Of a stretch of DNA of 64,000 nt, positions 25,282 to 33,514 are shown piece by piece. The stretch is from contig NZ_CP005084.1 in NCBI RefSeq assembly GCF_001563265.1, positions 814,001-878,000 of the forward strand, given 5' to 3'. The position numbers and the translations under genes were made by a program. The notes beneath the pieces were generated by a model. That model worked only from the letters and a program-made list of their open reading frames with translations. It was not told where the DNA came from and searched no databases. Within the stretch, counting starts at the first letter, position 1; every line of letters starts with the position of its first letter. The DNA is from Sphingobium sp. TKS (GTDB lineage Bacteria; Pseudomonadota; Alphaproteobacteria; Sphingomonadales; Sphingomonadaceae).

Positions 25282-26624
25282 GCCGCGTCCGCTTCCCTGC
25301 ACCTCTCTATTCTGACCTGGCGTCGACGCTGCTCGACGCCAGCGGTCTGGAGAGCTGCGCCATCGGCTATGCCCATTACGATGCGCATAGCGACACATGG
25401 ATCGTCGCCGATGCCAGCCCGGTGCCGGTGGATGCGTATGAGAATCGCACCTGCGTATCTGCGGTCCTCAAACCGTCCTTCCTCATCGAGGTGGCGCACC
25501 GCAGTCGGGTCACCGGTATGTCCGTCATCGGTATCCATACCCATCCCGACAGTCCGGGGCATCCTCGTTTTTCGCCGGTCGATGATGCGGGTGAAACCGA
25601 ACTGGGTTCATATCTTGGCCGGCGGGCGGCTCCGATGCCGCATGTCGCCTTGGTGATCGGACCGCATGGCTGCCGCGCTCGTCGTCTTGGGAGTGATGAA
25701 GAGGTGGAAGTGTGGGAGGTCGGGAAAGTCCTCAAGTTCCTTTCGCCCATGCAAGGTGTGACCGACCAGGAACGCGATGATCGGCAGGTGCGGGCATTCG
25801 GGGCGCCAGGGCAGAGGTTGCTGCGTCGCCTCCGCTTCGGCGTGATCGGTGCTGGTGGAACAGGGTCTCTGGCGTGCCAACAGCTTGCCCATCTCGGCGC
25901 GTCGTGGATAACAGTGATCGACCCCGACCTGATCGAGGCGACCAATCTCAACCGACTTGTCGGTTCCATCCCCTCGGATGTCGGGCAGCCGAAGGTCGAG
26001 GTTGCGGCCAGGATGATCCGAGCTATCAGTCCCGAAGCAACGGTGTTTCCGCACCAGGCGGACATCGTTGATGAGGAGGTAGCGAAGCTCATCGCGACAT
26101 TCGACTTCGTGCTTCTGTGCACCGATTCCCACGCGAGCCGGGCGGTCGTCAACCAAGCTGCCTACCAATATCTCGTGCCCGTGATCGACATGGGGGTCAG
26201 CATCACCGTCGCGAATGAGGCCGTTAGCCACATCACTGGGCGGGTGCAGATGCTCGCCACGGGGCTTCCCTGCCTGACTTGCTCGGGTGCCCTAGATGGC
26301 GAGGCGATCCGGCGGGAGATGCTGACCCCGGAGCAGCGGGCAGCGGATCCCTATGTCCATGGTGAGCGCGAACCCCAGCCTGCCGTCCTGTCGATCAATT
26401 CGACTGTGAGCTCGCTTGCGACGACCATGTTGCTCGGGGCCGTCACGCCAGTTCCGGTCAAGCCGCGCTATCAAATATACGATGGTATTCGCGGACGAGT
26501 GAAGGAAATGGCCGTCCCGGTGCAATCCGACTGCGTGGTGTGCTCTTCCATGGGCGCCTTGGCCAAGGGCTCCACGTGGAGCCTGCCTGTCCGGCCCGCC
26601 AACTGCCATAGGAGCGAAAAATGA
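25278..26624 (+). CDS. JAB isopeptidase - E1 activating enzyme fusion
   Basis: A 448-residue two-domain protein starting at the ATGA overlap. Residues 1-155: JAB/MPN metallopeptidase with the complete JAMM set, Glu25 in GLESCAIGY and H87-x-H89-x9-S99-x2-D102. Residues 180-440: ThiF/E1 adenylating domain with GAGGTG (191-196), Asp215, the ATNLNR arm, Lys239 and LLCTDSHASR. CxxC pairs at 332/335 and 419/422 can bind zinc. The E1 part should activate the Ubl C-terminus and the JAB part should remove or process it. This fusion is a hallmark of bacterial ubiquitin-like operons such as those described as antecedents of eukaryotic ubiquitin signalling. Confidence 0.92.
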   Translation: MSRVRFPAPLYSDLASTLLDASGLESCAIGYAHYDAHSDTWIVADASPVPVDAYENRTCVSAVLKPSFLIEVAHRSRVTGMSVIGIHTHPDSPGHPRFSPVDDAGETELGSYLGRRAAPMPHVALVIGPHGCRARRLGSDEEVEVWEVGKVLKFLSPMQGVTDQERDDRQVRAFGAPGQRLLRRLRFGVIGAGGTGSLACQQLAHLGASWITVIDPDLIEATNLNRLVGSIPSDVGQPKVEVAARMIRAISPEATVFPHQADIVDEEVAKLIATFDFVLLCTDSHASRAVVNQAAYQYLVPVIDMGVSITVANEAVSHITGRVQMLATGLPCLTCSGALDGEAIRREMLTPEQRAADPYVHGEREPQPAVLSINSTVSSLATTMLLGAVTPVPVKPRYQIYDGIRGRVKEMAVPVQSDCVVCSSMGALAKGSTWSLPVRPANCHRSEK

Positions 26625-27145
26625 CCGAACCCGCACGTATGGTCCGTATGCTTGAACCTGCGGAATACCGTGATCAGGCTGAGACATCACTGACCGCTCC
26701 CGGCGACGCCTCGATGGTCGTGCGTGTCCGGCCAAGATCAATCATCATGGCCTGTCCGGACGGGTGCGGCGAAACGCTGGTGATCAACCTGGATAGTCGT
26801 GCTGACAAGGCCTGGCGCTTTGACATGCGTGGAGAAGGACTCACTCTCTTCCCCTCGGTCTGGCGCGAAGGCGGATGCGAGAGCCATTTCATCGTGTGGC
26901 GCGGCCACATCCTGTGGTGCGATCGCTTCGAGAAGGGGAATCGCGAACCCATCTACAACCCTGGAATCGAGCATGCCGTTCTGAATGCAATGGATGACGT
27001 TCAGCCGCGCAGCGCCCTGGAACTCGCCGATGCAATTGACGAGCTTGTTTGGGACGTAAATCGCGTGGCTAGCCGTCTCGTCGGGCGCGGACTGGCCCGG
27101 TCAAGAAAGATCAACGGGGGCTGGATGTTTGTGCGCGAGCCATGA
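26621..27145 (+). CDS. DUF6527-type zinc protein of the Ubl operon
   Basis: A 174-residue protein coupled to the JAB-E1 gene by an ATGA overlap. Residues 40-110 carry the DUF6527 pattern: IMACPDGCGETLVINL, then GLTLFPSVWREGGCESHFIVWRGHILWC, giving four cysteines that could form a zinc ribbon. The C-terminal 50 residues (SALELADAIDELVWDVNRVASRLVGRGLARS) look like a winged helix. DUF6527 genes recurrently sit last in multi-ubiquitin/E2/JAB-E1 operons, so a role as adaptor or target-recognition component is reasonable. The function is not established by anything visible here. Confidence 0.78.
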   Translation: MTEPARMVRMLEPAEYRDQAETSLTAPGDASMVVRVRPRSIIMACPDGCGETLVINLDSRADKAWRFDMRGEGLTLFPSVWREGGCESHFIVWRGHILWCDRFEKGNREPIYNPGIEHAVLNAMDDVQPRSALELADAIDELVWDVNRVASRLVGRGLARSRKINGGWMFVREP

Positions 27146-27322
27146 TTATATAAACTGGGCGGTAGAACTCGACCAAAATAGAAGGCGCGGGCGAGGCTAT
27201 TTTGCCCGCGCAGTTCGCCAGAGGAGGCGATCCTTTGGAACAAGCGATTCGCCAATTGATAGCGCGCGAACTCCAGCCCATTCGACACACCGCGCGACTG
27301 CAGGGGGCGGTCGTCCTACCTG

Positions 27323-29008
27323 ATGGATATTGCGGCTACGATGACTCCCGATGGCTTCATAACCTTACTGGCGCTTGTGCTCGCCACACTCGGCTTCCTA
27401 CCACGAGTCCGCCAACTTCATTTGCGCGTGACGATGTGGCGCATTCTGGCTGTATCGTTACCTGCGCTCGTGCTGGTACTCTATTTTGAGTTTTACCCTG
27501 TCACACAGCTTCGATGCCCGGCAGCTTTCAGCGACGGTTTTTGTGCCGCGCTGATAATGAGCGATAAGAACCCCTTTGCGCCCCGTGACGCCGCTTTCGC
27601 GGTATCAGCGATATGGACGATATTCATTGGGATAATGTTCCAGATTAACGCGATCGCGCCAGGGTCACTTCCGGTTTTTAAGATTACAATCGACCGCTTG
27701 TTACGTGGGCGCGAGTATGCAACCCTAGTCGATCTTGTTGACCCGCAACTCGATCTCATTGGCCGCACGGAACAACGCCAGCTTTTGCGCCAGCGCCACT
27801 ATGACTGGTGGGCGCGACTTCGCGCGCCGAACCGGGGTCTGTTGATCGCGGGCCTGCCTTTTGGCGAGCGGACAGCACCGCCGTTGCGGTGGTGGCATCC
27901 TGTAGTGGCATGGACTCGTGAGAAAGCGGGATGGCTTGGGTGGATACTGCCTCATGGGCGAAACATCGAAGACGCAGCTAACCGGATCAGTAAAAAGCTG
28001 CTGACGGATCCGGGATTGCGCCGCTATCTTGTGCAGCACCGCCCTGCCTTTGGCGCGCGGCTGATGGTACTGCCGGGCTTTGTCGCCAGCAATTTCACGA
28101 AGCTCTTCATCACCGAATTAGCGGCGGATTCTGAAAGTACCTTATACCTTGAAATCGAGCAGTCTGGCGGTGCCGACCATTTCAACGGCCGTCGTTTCGG
28201 CGAAGATAGCCCGCTTCTAGCTGTCCTTCTAAACGACGCATCCGTGGTGGATACGATTGAGGCTTATACGCCGATCGCCGAGCATTTTCTTGCGCGGCTC
28301 AATCCGGATAATGACATCGCTTATGTCCGCTCGCTCAGTCTCAGGCCGGACCGACAATGGACTGATATCGGTTGCCATCGCGACCCGGGCATTGCAACGA
28401 TCACCTTCTTCGACTTGATGGTGACCAATGCTGCGCGGCAGGACGTGCAATCGCATGTTTGGCTGATGTACGCGGACCACTTCGTCAAAGCCTTGTTGAA
28501 GGTCCATGACGAGAGCGGTTCTGACGTAGATCGCACCGCTGAATGGCCGACCCGCAGCTCGGAGCTTTTGTATCGGATGGTGGCAGCGCTGACCGATTGG
28601 ATTGAGCTTGTATGTCGACTGCCCCAAGGCAACTACCATCGCGACACCGAAGGGCACACCCTAGACCGCAGCGAGAACCGGATTCCCCGTGCCGCGATCA
28701 TTACTCTTGGTGACGTCATCGAGCAAATCCTGCGTGCCGCCAATGTGGGAGACGAGTTCAAGGTCTATATCTTTGATGTGGCTGTGCGCTGCGTTCGCCG
28801 TCTACCGAAGGTCGGTGAGGACAAAGTTTTCCGGGATCTGCTAGTGCGAGTGCTGACCGGCGAAGCGTTGCTAAGCCGACGGGCGGAGTATGTCACTGCG
28901 GCTTGGGAATTCTACTGCGATATCGATCATGTCGTGCGGTTAGACACGCCTGATCTCGACGCTGCGCTCCAAGCGGCCCTGCCTTTTTCCCCGCCACCTC
29001 CGCCCTAG
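27323..29008 (+). CDS. Unknown membrane-anchored protein after Ubl operon
   Basis: A 561-residue protein with three hydrophobic segments in its first 115 residues (about 11-28, 38-55 and 90-108) and a large soluble part with no motif I recognise. Conserved-looking patches are EYATLVDLVDPQLDLIGRTEQRQLLRQRHYDWWARL, GLLIAGLPFGER and the tryptophan-rich stretch near residue 190. It ends in a proline run. The ATG has no clear Shine-Dalgarno. A TTG-started frame with GAGGAGG before it (27,235) enters the gene in another frame but looks like a leader at most. Location between Ubl genes and another orphan suggests a membrane defence effector, as inference only. Confidence 0.7.
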   Translation: MDIAATMTPDGFITLLALVLATLGFLPRVRQLHLRVTMWRILAVSLPALVLVLYFEFYPVTQLRCPAAFSDGFCAALIMSDKNPFAPRDAAFAVSAIWTIFIGIMFQINAIAPGSLPVFKITIDRLLRGREYATLVDLVDPQLDLIGRTEQRQLLRQRHYDWWARLRAPNRGLLIAGLPFGERTAPPLRWWHPVVAWTREKAGWLGWILPHGRNIEDAANRISKKLLTDPGLRRYLVQHRPAFGARLMVLPGFVASNFTKLFITELAADSESTLYLEIEQSGGADHFNGRRFGEDSPLLAVLLNDASVVDTIEAYTPIAEHFLARLNPDNDIAYVRSLSLRPDRQWTDIGCHRDPGIATITFFDLMVTNAARQDVQSHVWLMYADHFVKALLKVHDESGSDVDRTAEWPTRSSELLYRMVAALTDWIELVCRLPQGNYHRDTEGHTLDRSENRIPRAAIITLGDVIEQILRAANVGDEFKVYIFDVAVRCVRRLPKVGEDKVFRDLLVRVLTGEALLSRRAEYVTAAWEFYCDIDHVVRLDTPDLDAALQAALPFSPPPPP

Positions 29009-29318
29009 AGACGGGTATTGCCGCCTAACGCGGCGGCCACGCCAAGGTAGCCAAAAGGGTTGGGATGGCTGGAGCGCGCAAAAAAGGATTGTGCGGCGTT
29101 ATGCCATGTGAGTTTGGGTGGTCCAAGACGTCGACATCCGTGCCGCATCCGGGAGGCCGCCCAGACACGAGCCGAAGGTTCAGTCCTCAGCTTTGGACTC
29201 ATCGCCCGGTTCATCGCCATCCAGTTCAGCGATGCGTGCCTTTACTGCTTCGCTGAGATATGCGGCGTCGATCGTACGGAGATATCCCAGTCTCACGCGT
29301 ATTGGCTAAGAGGTTTTC
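29009..29318. other. 310 bp gap with possible 38-codon minus-strand ORF
   Basis: No ordinary gene. The one notable frame is on the minus strand from GTG at 29296 to TGA at 29180 (38 codons). It begins MRLGYLRTIDAAYLSEAVKA and ends in an acidic tail rich in Asp, Glu and Gly. It reads like a real protein fragment or antitoxin tail but lacks a Shine-Dalgarno. Longer plus-strand frames in this gap run into the next gene out of frame. Confidence 0.25.
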
Positions 29319-30413
29319 GTGCGTATATCGATCAATCAAAAGATGGTTGCGGATATCGACGCGCTGACGCGGCGCCATGCGATCGCGACGTCAACGAAGG
29401 GCGAACTCAAGCAGCTGTCCACACTTTTTGGGCCGACCTACCTGAAAGCCCTGCGCCATTTGCTTCAGAGAAGCTTCGTCCAAACGCGTGGAGCACGGTA
29501 CGATGTAACGATCCGGCTTGCGTGGATCGACAAGATCCCGCTTGCGGACATCGCCTCTGAGCCCGAACGAACTGAACTAGGCGACGCGGTGTTGTTCGCG
29601 TTTGACGAACTCGTCCTTCCCAATGGCAAAGGCCCAGGCATTACGCGCGCGCGCGCGACGCTGCTGCAGGCCAAGGTCACACAGACGCTCAACCAGATCA
29701 CCAAGCCGACCGTTCCGATTAGTCCGATGAAGGGATCCACCAAGAAGGAATTTGACCTCCTCTCCAAGTGGCCGCGCTTTGACTTGTTCAAGGCGTCCAA
29801 TTCCGATGTGGCGCTGGCCCAAGATGTTGACCTGCGAGGCAAGAAGGCAGGTACCCTACCATTTGGTTGGTACGTCGCTGCACCCCGTCTCAAATCGAGC
29901 GCCAAAAAGGCCGATACGTCGCATTGGAAATCGTGGTGGATGGCGGGACCGCCGATCCTCGGCCAGGCTTGCGACGTGACCTTTGGGGGCCTGTTGCAGG
30001 CGTTCTTCGCCGAGACGCCGTTGCCTCACGCAGGCAATCTCGAAGTCGGCGCGACCTTTTGTTGCAAGAGCTATCCTCCTGCCCCCGACCTACTCGAGGA
30101 CTGGGATCGGGTTTGTGCTGAGATCATCGCACTTGTCGAAAGCAGCAAGGCGCCACAGAGTCTCTTCGGGAATGATCCGCCCAGCCGCATGTCGGCCATG
30201 GAGTCGATCGGCTTTCCTGCGCAGTCAGGAGCTCTCTCAAACGGAATCAGTTCATCGCTTGCCTTCAGCATTGGACCGAAAGCCCACCCTGCTCAGATCC
30301 CTCGCCGGGAAAGTCGCGGCAGGCAGTTCCTGCGCCGGATACTCAACATCCTTGTCCGTCGGCGACGGATTCCGGTCGTCATAGTCCACACTAAGCTTAT
30401 CGAGGGTTTCTAA
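29319..30413 (+). CDS. Unknown protein with possible nuclease-like motif
   Basis: A 364-residue protein starting at GTG with AAGAGG 6 bases upstream. I do not recognise the family by name. One block, GDAVLFAFDELVLPNGKG followed by ARATLLQAKVTQ (about residues 87-120), has an acidic-hydrophobic strand then Q-A-K. That resembles the D...QxK layout of some restriction-like (Mrr-type) nucleases, a weak similarity. Other features are LPFGWYVAAPRLKSS, a CDVTFGGLLQAFFAE segment and a basic C-terminus (RRESRGRQFLRRILNILVRRRR). It is the last gene before the IS66 insertion and may be part of the defence island. Confidence 0.65.
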   Translation: MRISINQKMVADIDALTRRHAIATSTKGELKQLSTLFGPTYLKALRHLLQRSFVQTRGARYDVTIRLAWIDKIPLADIASEPERTELGDAVLFAFDELVLPNGKGPGITRARATLLQAKVTQTLNQITKPTVPISPMKGSTKKEFDLLSKWPRFDLFKASNSDVALAQDVDLRGKKAGTLPFGWYVAAPRLKSSAKKADTSHWKSWWMAGPPILGQACDVTFGGLLQAFFAETPLPHAGNLEVGATFCCKSYPPAPDLLEDWDRVCAEIIALVESSKAPQSLFGNDPPSRMSAMESIGFPAQSGALSNGISSSLAFSIGPKAHPAQIPRRESRGRQFLRRILNILVRRRRIPVVIVHTKLIEGF

Positions 30414-30545
30414 TCGACCTGCCCGGGGTAGACGCGGACAAGGCTGATCCACACGATCATGCATCACGAACGCCTCCTTTCGGCTAGTCTCGGGTGCTCA
30501 GAAAAGGAAAGCCGCCCGTCCGCACCTAGGAAATGAAAAATCTCG

Positions 30546-30553
30546 TCTGAGTG
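30546..30553. repeat. IS66 target-site duplication, left copy
   Basis: TCTGAGTG directly before the left IS66 end; the identical octamer follows the right end at 38178-38185. Eight bases is the standard IS66 duplication length, which fixes both ends of the element and shows it inserted as one unit. Confidence 0.93.
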
Positions 30554-30652
30554 GTATCGCTCCGGTGAGAGCCGCCTTGCGGTGATCGGCTGATATTTTG
30601 ACATGGCACCGGTGCAAGCGCCGGTGTTTGCACCGATACTAGGGACGGTGCG

Positions 30653-30982
30653 ATGAGTCAGATCACGGTAATTTCGGGGCCGGAGCGGCGGCGGGTATGG
30701 ACCGACCAGCAGAAGCGCGAACTGGTCGCGGCGGTTTCGGCGCCCGGCGCGAACGTGGCGGAGATTGCCCGCCGTGCCGATCTGCGGCCGAACCAGATCT
30801 ACAGATGGCGGCGGCAGATGGGGCAGGCAGCCCAAGGCTTTGCAGAAGTGCAGGTGCAGCCCGATCCGATGCCAGTGAGCGGATCGGCGATCATCGTGGA
30901 GTTCGAACGGGCGGTCGTGCGTATTCCCGCTGGTGCTTCGCCCGGACTGGTGTCGGCAGTGCTGCGGTCGGTCAAGCCGTGA
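30653..30982 (+). CDS. IS66 accessory protein TnpA (orf1)
   Basis: A 109-residue protein with the IS66 Orf1 pattern: a helix-turn-helix at about residues 14-54 (RRVWTDQQKRELVAAV ... VAEIARRADLRPNQIYRWRRQM) and a C-terminal FERAVVRIPAGASPGLVSAVLRSVKP. It is required together with Orf2 for transposition of IS66 elements and is a presumed DNA-binding protein. It overlaps orf2 by 4 bases (GTGA). Confidence 0.93.
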   Translation: MSQITVISGPERRRVWTDQQKRELVAAVSAPGANVAEIARRADLRPNQIYRWRRQMGQAAQGFAEVQVQPDPMPVSGSAIIVEFERAVVRIPAGASPGLVSAVLRSVKP

Positions 30983-31326
30983 TCCCAGTCCCCTCCGGCG
31001 TTCGGATATGGATTGCAACGGGGCACACGGACATGCGGCGCGGCATGCGCAGCCTGGCCCTGCAGGTGCAGCAGAGTTTCGGACGTGATCCCTTCGCCGG
31101 GGATCTCTACATTTTCAGGGGACGCCGCGGCGACCTCTGCAAGATCATCTGGCATGATGGTGTCGGCATGTCGCTTTATGCCAAGCGTCTCGAGCGCGGG
31201 AAGTACATCTGGCCTTCGGCCGTGGACGGCGTGATTGCCATCTCCCCTTCGCAGATGGCCTGCATGTTGGAGGCGATCGACTGGCGTAATCCGCAGGCCA
31301 CATGGCGCCCGACATTGGCCGGATAA
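30979..31326 (+). CDS. IS66 accessory protein TnpB (orf2)
   Basis: A 115-residue protein of the IS66 Orf2 family, recognised by GVRIWIATGHTDMRRGMRSLALQVQ, DLYIFRGRRGDLCKIIWHDGVGMSLYAKRLE and a GKYIWPS segment. It starts at GTG overlapping the orf1 stop. A longer in-frame extension upstream is a shadow of orf1. It is a non-catalytic partner in IS66 transposition with no known enzymatic activity; it should not be confused with the RNA-guided TnpB nuclease of IS200/IS605 elements. Confidence 0.93.
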   Translation: MIPVPSGVRIWIATGHTDMRRGMRSLALQVQQSFGRDPFAGDLYIFRGRRGDLCKIIWHDGVGMSLYAKRLERGKYIWPSAVDGVIAISPSQMACMLEAIDWRNPQATWRPTLAG

Positions 31327-31368
31327 AAGCCCTAGCATGACCTAAAAAGCTAGAGATTCCGGTGCTTT

Positions 31369-32410
31369 TTGGCTATGCTATTGGCCATGGGGAACGAGGC
31401 ACAAGCAGAGATCGACAGCCTTCGCGAGCGGCTTGCCGCTGCCGAGGCTGTCGCCGCTGAAGTCGCCCGCATCAAGGCCATCAACGCCGACCTGGAAGCC
31501 CGTAACGCCCTTCTCGAACTGCAGAACGAGAAGATGCGCCGCACCCTTTTTGGCCAGCGCTCCGAGCGCACGCGCCATCTGCTCGACCAAATGGAACTGA
31601 CCTTCGAGGAGTGCGAGACCGCTGCCAGCGAAGAAGAGTTCCTGGCTGCCCTGGCAGCGGCGAAGACCAATGTCGCACCGTTCGAGCGCAAGCGGCCCGC
31701 CCGCAAGGCCTTGCCCGAGCATCTGCCGCGCGAGCGCGTCGTCATCGCCGCGCCCGATGCCTGCCCCTGCTGCGGCTCGGAACGGCTGTGCAAGCTGGGC
31801 GAGGATATCACCGAGACGCTTGAGGTCGTGCCGCGACAGTGGAAGGTGGTTCAGACCGTGCGGGAGAAGTTCTCCTGCCGGGATTGTGAGAAGATCACCC
31901 AACCGCCGGCGCCGTTCCACGTCACGCCCCGCGGGCTCTTTGGCCCCAGCTTCCTGGCGATGCTGCTGTTCGAGAAGTTCGGTGCGCATCAACCGCTTAA
32001 CCGCCAGCGTGATCGCTATGCCCGGGAAGGCGTGGACCTGAGCCTTTCCACTCTGGCCGATCAGGTCGGCACCTGCGCTGCCGCGCTGATGCCGCTCTAT
32101 CTGCTGATCGAAGCCCACGTCCTTGCCGCCGAGCGATTGCATGGCGACGATACAACGGTGCCAGTGCTGGCCAAGACCAAGACCGATACGGGCCGGATCT
32201 GGACCTATGTTCGGGATGATCGACCTTTTGGCGGACCGGCACCGCCCGCAGCGATCTTCCATTATTCCCGGGACCGGCGAGGCGAGCATCCTGTGAGCCA
32301 TCTGCGCAGTTGGAGAGGCATTCTTCAGGCTGATGCCTATGCCGGCTATAATGCCCTGTTCCATGGCGACCGCCTGCCGGCGCCGCTGACCCGCGCCCTT
32401 TGCTGGAGCC
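31369..32410 (+). pseudogene. IS66 transposase TnpC, 5' part (interrupted)
   Basis: The first about 347 residues of the DDE transposase TnpC. An N-terminal coiled coil (EAQAEIDSLRERLAAAEAVAAEVARI) and the KMRRTLFGQRSERTRHLLDQM block come first. A zinc site (CPCCGSERLCKLGEDITETLEVVP ... CRDCEKI) follows, then the start of the catalytic core with HGDDTTVPVL (first Asp) and LQADAYAGYNALF (second Asp). The frame breaks after LTRALCWS-H, exactly where the RIT terminal repeat begins; the continuation is at 37563. The ATG at 31375 is as likely a start as the TTG at 31369. Confidence 0.92.
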
Positions 32411-32440
32411 ATTATCCAGAGCATGGTTTTATCTGGGGCG
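32411..32440. repeat. RIT terminal inverted repeat, left
   Basis: Thirty bases beginning ATTATCCAGAGC and ending TCTGGGGCG, identical to the reverse complement of 37503-37532. It directly follows the interrupted tnpC codon. Confidence 0.92.
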
Positions 32441-32497
32441 ACGCGATTCTGACGTCCGGGATCGGCGGGAAAGGTCAGTGTGGATCTCGTGATAAAA

Positions 32498-33514
32498 TCA
32501 TAGGGACCGCAGGTACGAAAGCAGATCCGGCTTTGGCTTCCAAGGCGTGGCCTTTGCGGGTTCGATACCGGCGTGCTTCCAAAAGTTCTGTAGCGCATCG
32601 CGCTTCATCTTCAGGTTCGTCGAGATATACCGGTTCGTGGTCGCGATGCTGGAATGACCGAGATAATCGCGGATCACGGTCACGTCGGTGCCCGACTGCA
32701 GGAGCGCGACGGCGCAGCTGTGGCGGAAAACGTGAGGAGTGATGCGGTCACGCGCCAGCCTGGGTCGATCCTGGACGACTGGCGAGGCATGCTTGGTAAG
32801 GATGTACGCGACTCCATCGCGGGTCAGCGGTTGGCCGTGGCGGTTCATGAAAACATGCTGCTGGCCCGCAGCGCCCGACAGGTTTTGCAGGCGCCGCAAC
32901 GCGTCGGCCGTCTCGCGCCATAACGGAACGAGCCGCTCCTTGCGGCCCTTCCCACGCAATCGGGCCTGGTGCGGTGGCGTCAGTTGAAGGTCCTGCCACA
33001 GCAGGCCGGTTGCTTCGCTCACTCTGGCGCCGCAATTATAGAGGAAAAGCAGCAGCGTGTAATCGCGCCAGCCACTGCGGGTCCGCCGATCGGGATGGGC
33101 GATGATGGCCCGCACGTCGGTTGCTTCGAGGTAGGTTGCGGGCTTCTGCCTCGCCCGCTTCGACGGCAGCGCCAACACCTGCGTGTAACGGAGCGCATTG
33201 TCGAGATCGTTGCGCAAGAGGTGCTTGAAGAAGCTGCGAAGCGCGGCACGGCGGCAGTTGCGCGTCGCGGTGGAGTTGGATCTTCCGCCCTCGAGATGAT
33301 CGAGGAACCCAGCGACGGTGTCGGCGTCGAGATCCTCCAGCACAAGCGCGGCGACCTCGCGGCCGCGCCGCTGGGCAACGAACTGAAACAGCAGCTTGAG
33401 CGTGTCGCGATAGGCGCGCGTCGTATGTGGGCTCGCGCCGCGCTGACGCGGCAGATAGTTGGAGAAGAACGACTCCACCAAAGCGAACAGCATCTGAGGT
33501 CCTGCCTTACTCAT
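32498..33514 (-). CDS. RIT recombinase C (third tyrosine recombinase)
   Basis: A 338-residue tyrosine recombinase. The N-terminal core-binding domain spans about 15-105 (SNYLPRQRGASPHTTRAYRDTLKLL). The catalytic domain has Arg in NCGARVSEATGLLW, Lys in GKGRKERLVPL, HVFRHSCAVALLQSG (His, Arg), LGHSSIATTNRYI and the Tyr nucleophile in TNRYIS. It begins in a 4-base overlap with the second recombinase. Appears intact. In RIT elements the three recombinases are always in this order and are thought to act together. Confidence 0.9.
   Translation of the reverse strand: MSKAGPQMLFALVESFFSNYLPRQRGASPHTTRAYRDTLKLLFQFVAQRRGREVAALVLEDLDADTVAGFLDHLEGGRSNSTATRNCRRAALRSFFKHLLRNDLDNALRYTQVLALPSKRARQKPATYLEATDVRAIIAHPDRRTRSGWRDYTLLLFLYNCGARVSEATGLLWQDLQLTPPHQARLRGKGRKERLVPLWRETADALRRLQNLSGAAGQQHVFMNRHGQPLTRDGVAYILTKHASPVVQDRPRLARDRITPHVFRHSCAVALLQSGTDVTVIRDYLGHSSIATTNRYISTNLKMKRDALQNFWKHAGIEPAKATPWKPKPDLLSYLRSL

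Noticed and set aside
19162..27145. Possibility that the Ubl genes belong to a CBASS system
   Set aside because: No CD-NTase or CBASS effector is encoded in the window; E1, E2 and JAB arrangement fits stand-alone multi-ubiquitin operons better.
29060..29560. 166-codon plus-strand frame before the last orphan gene
   Set aside because: It runs into the better-supported gene at 29,319, which has a Shine-Dalgarno, in a different frame and has no protein-like conservation.
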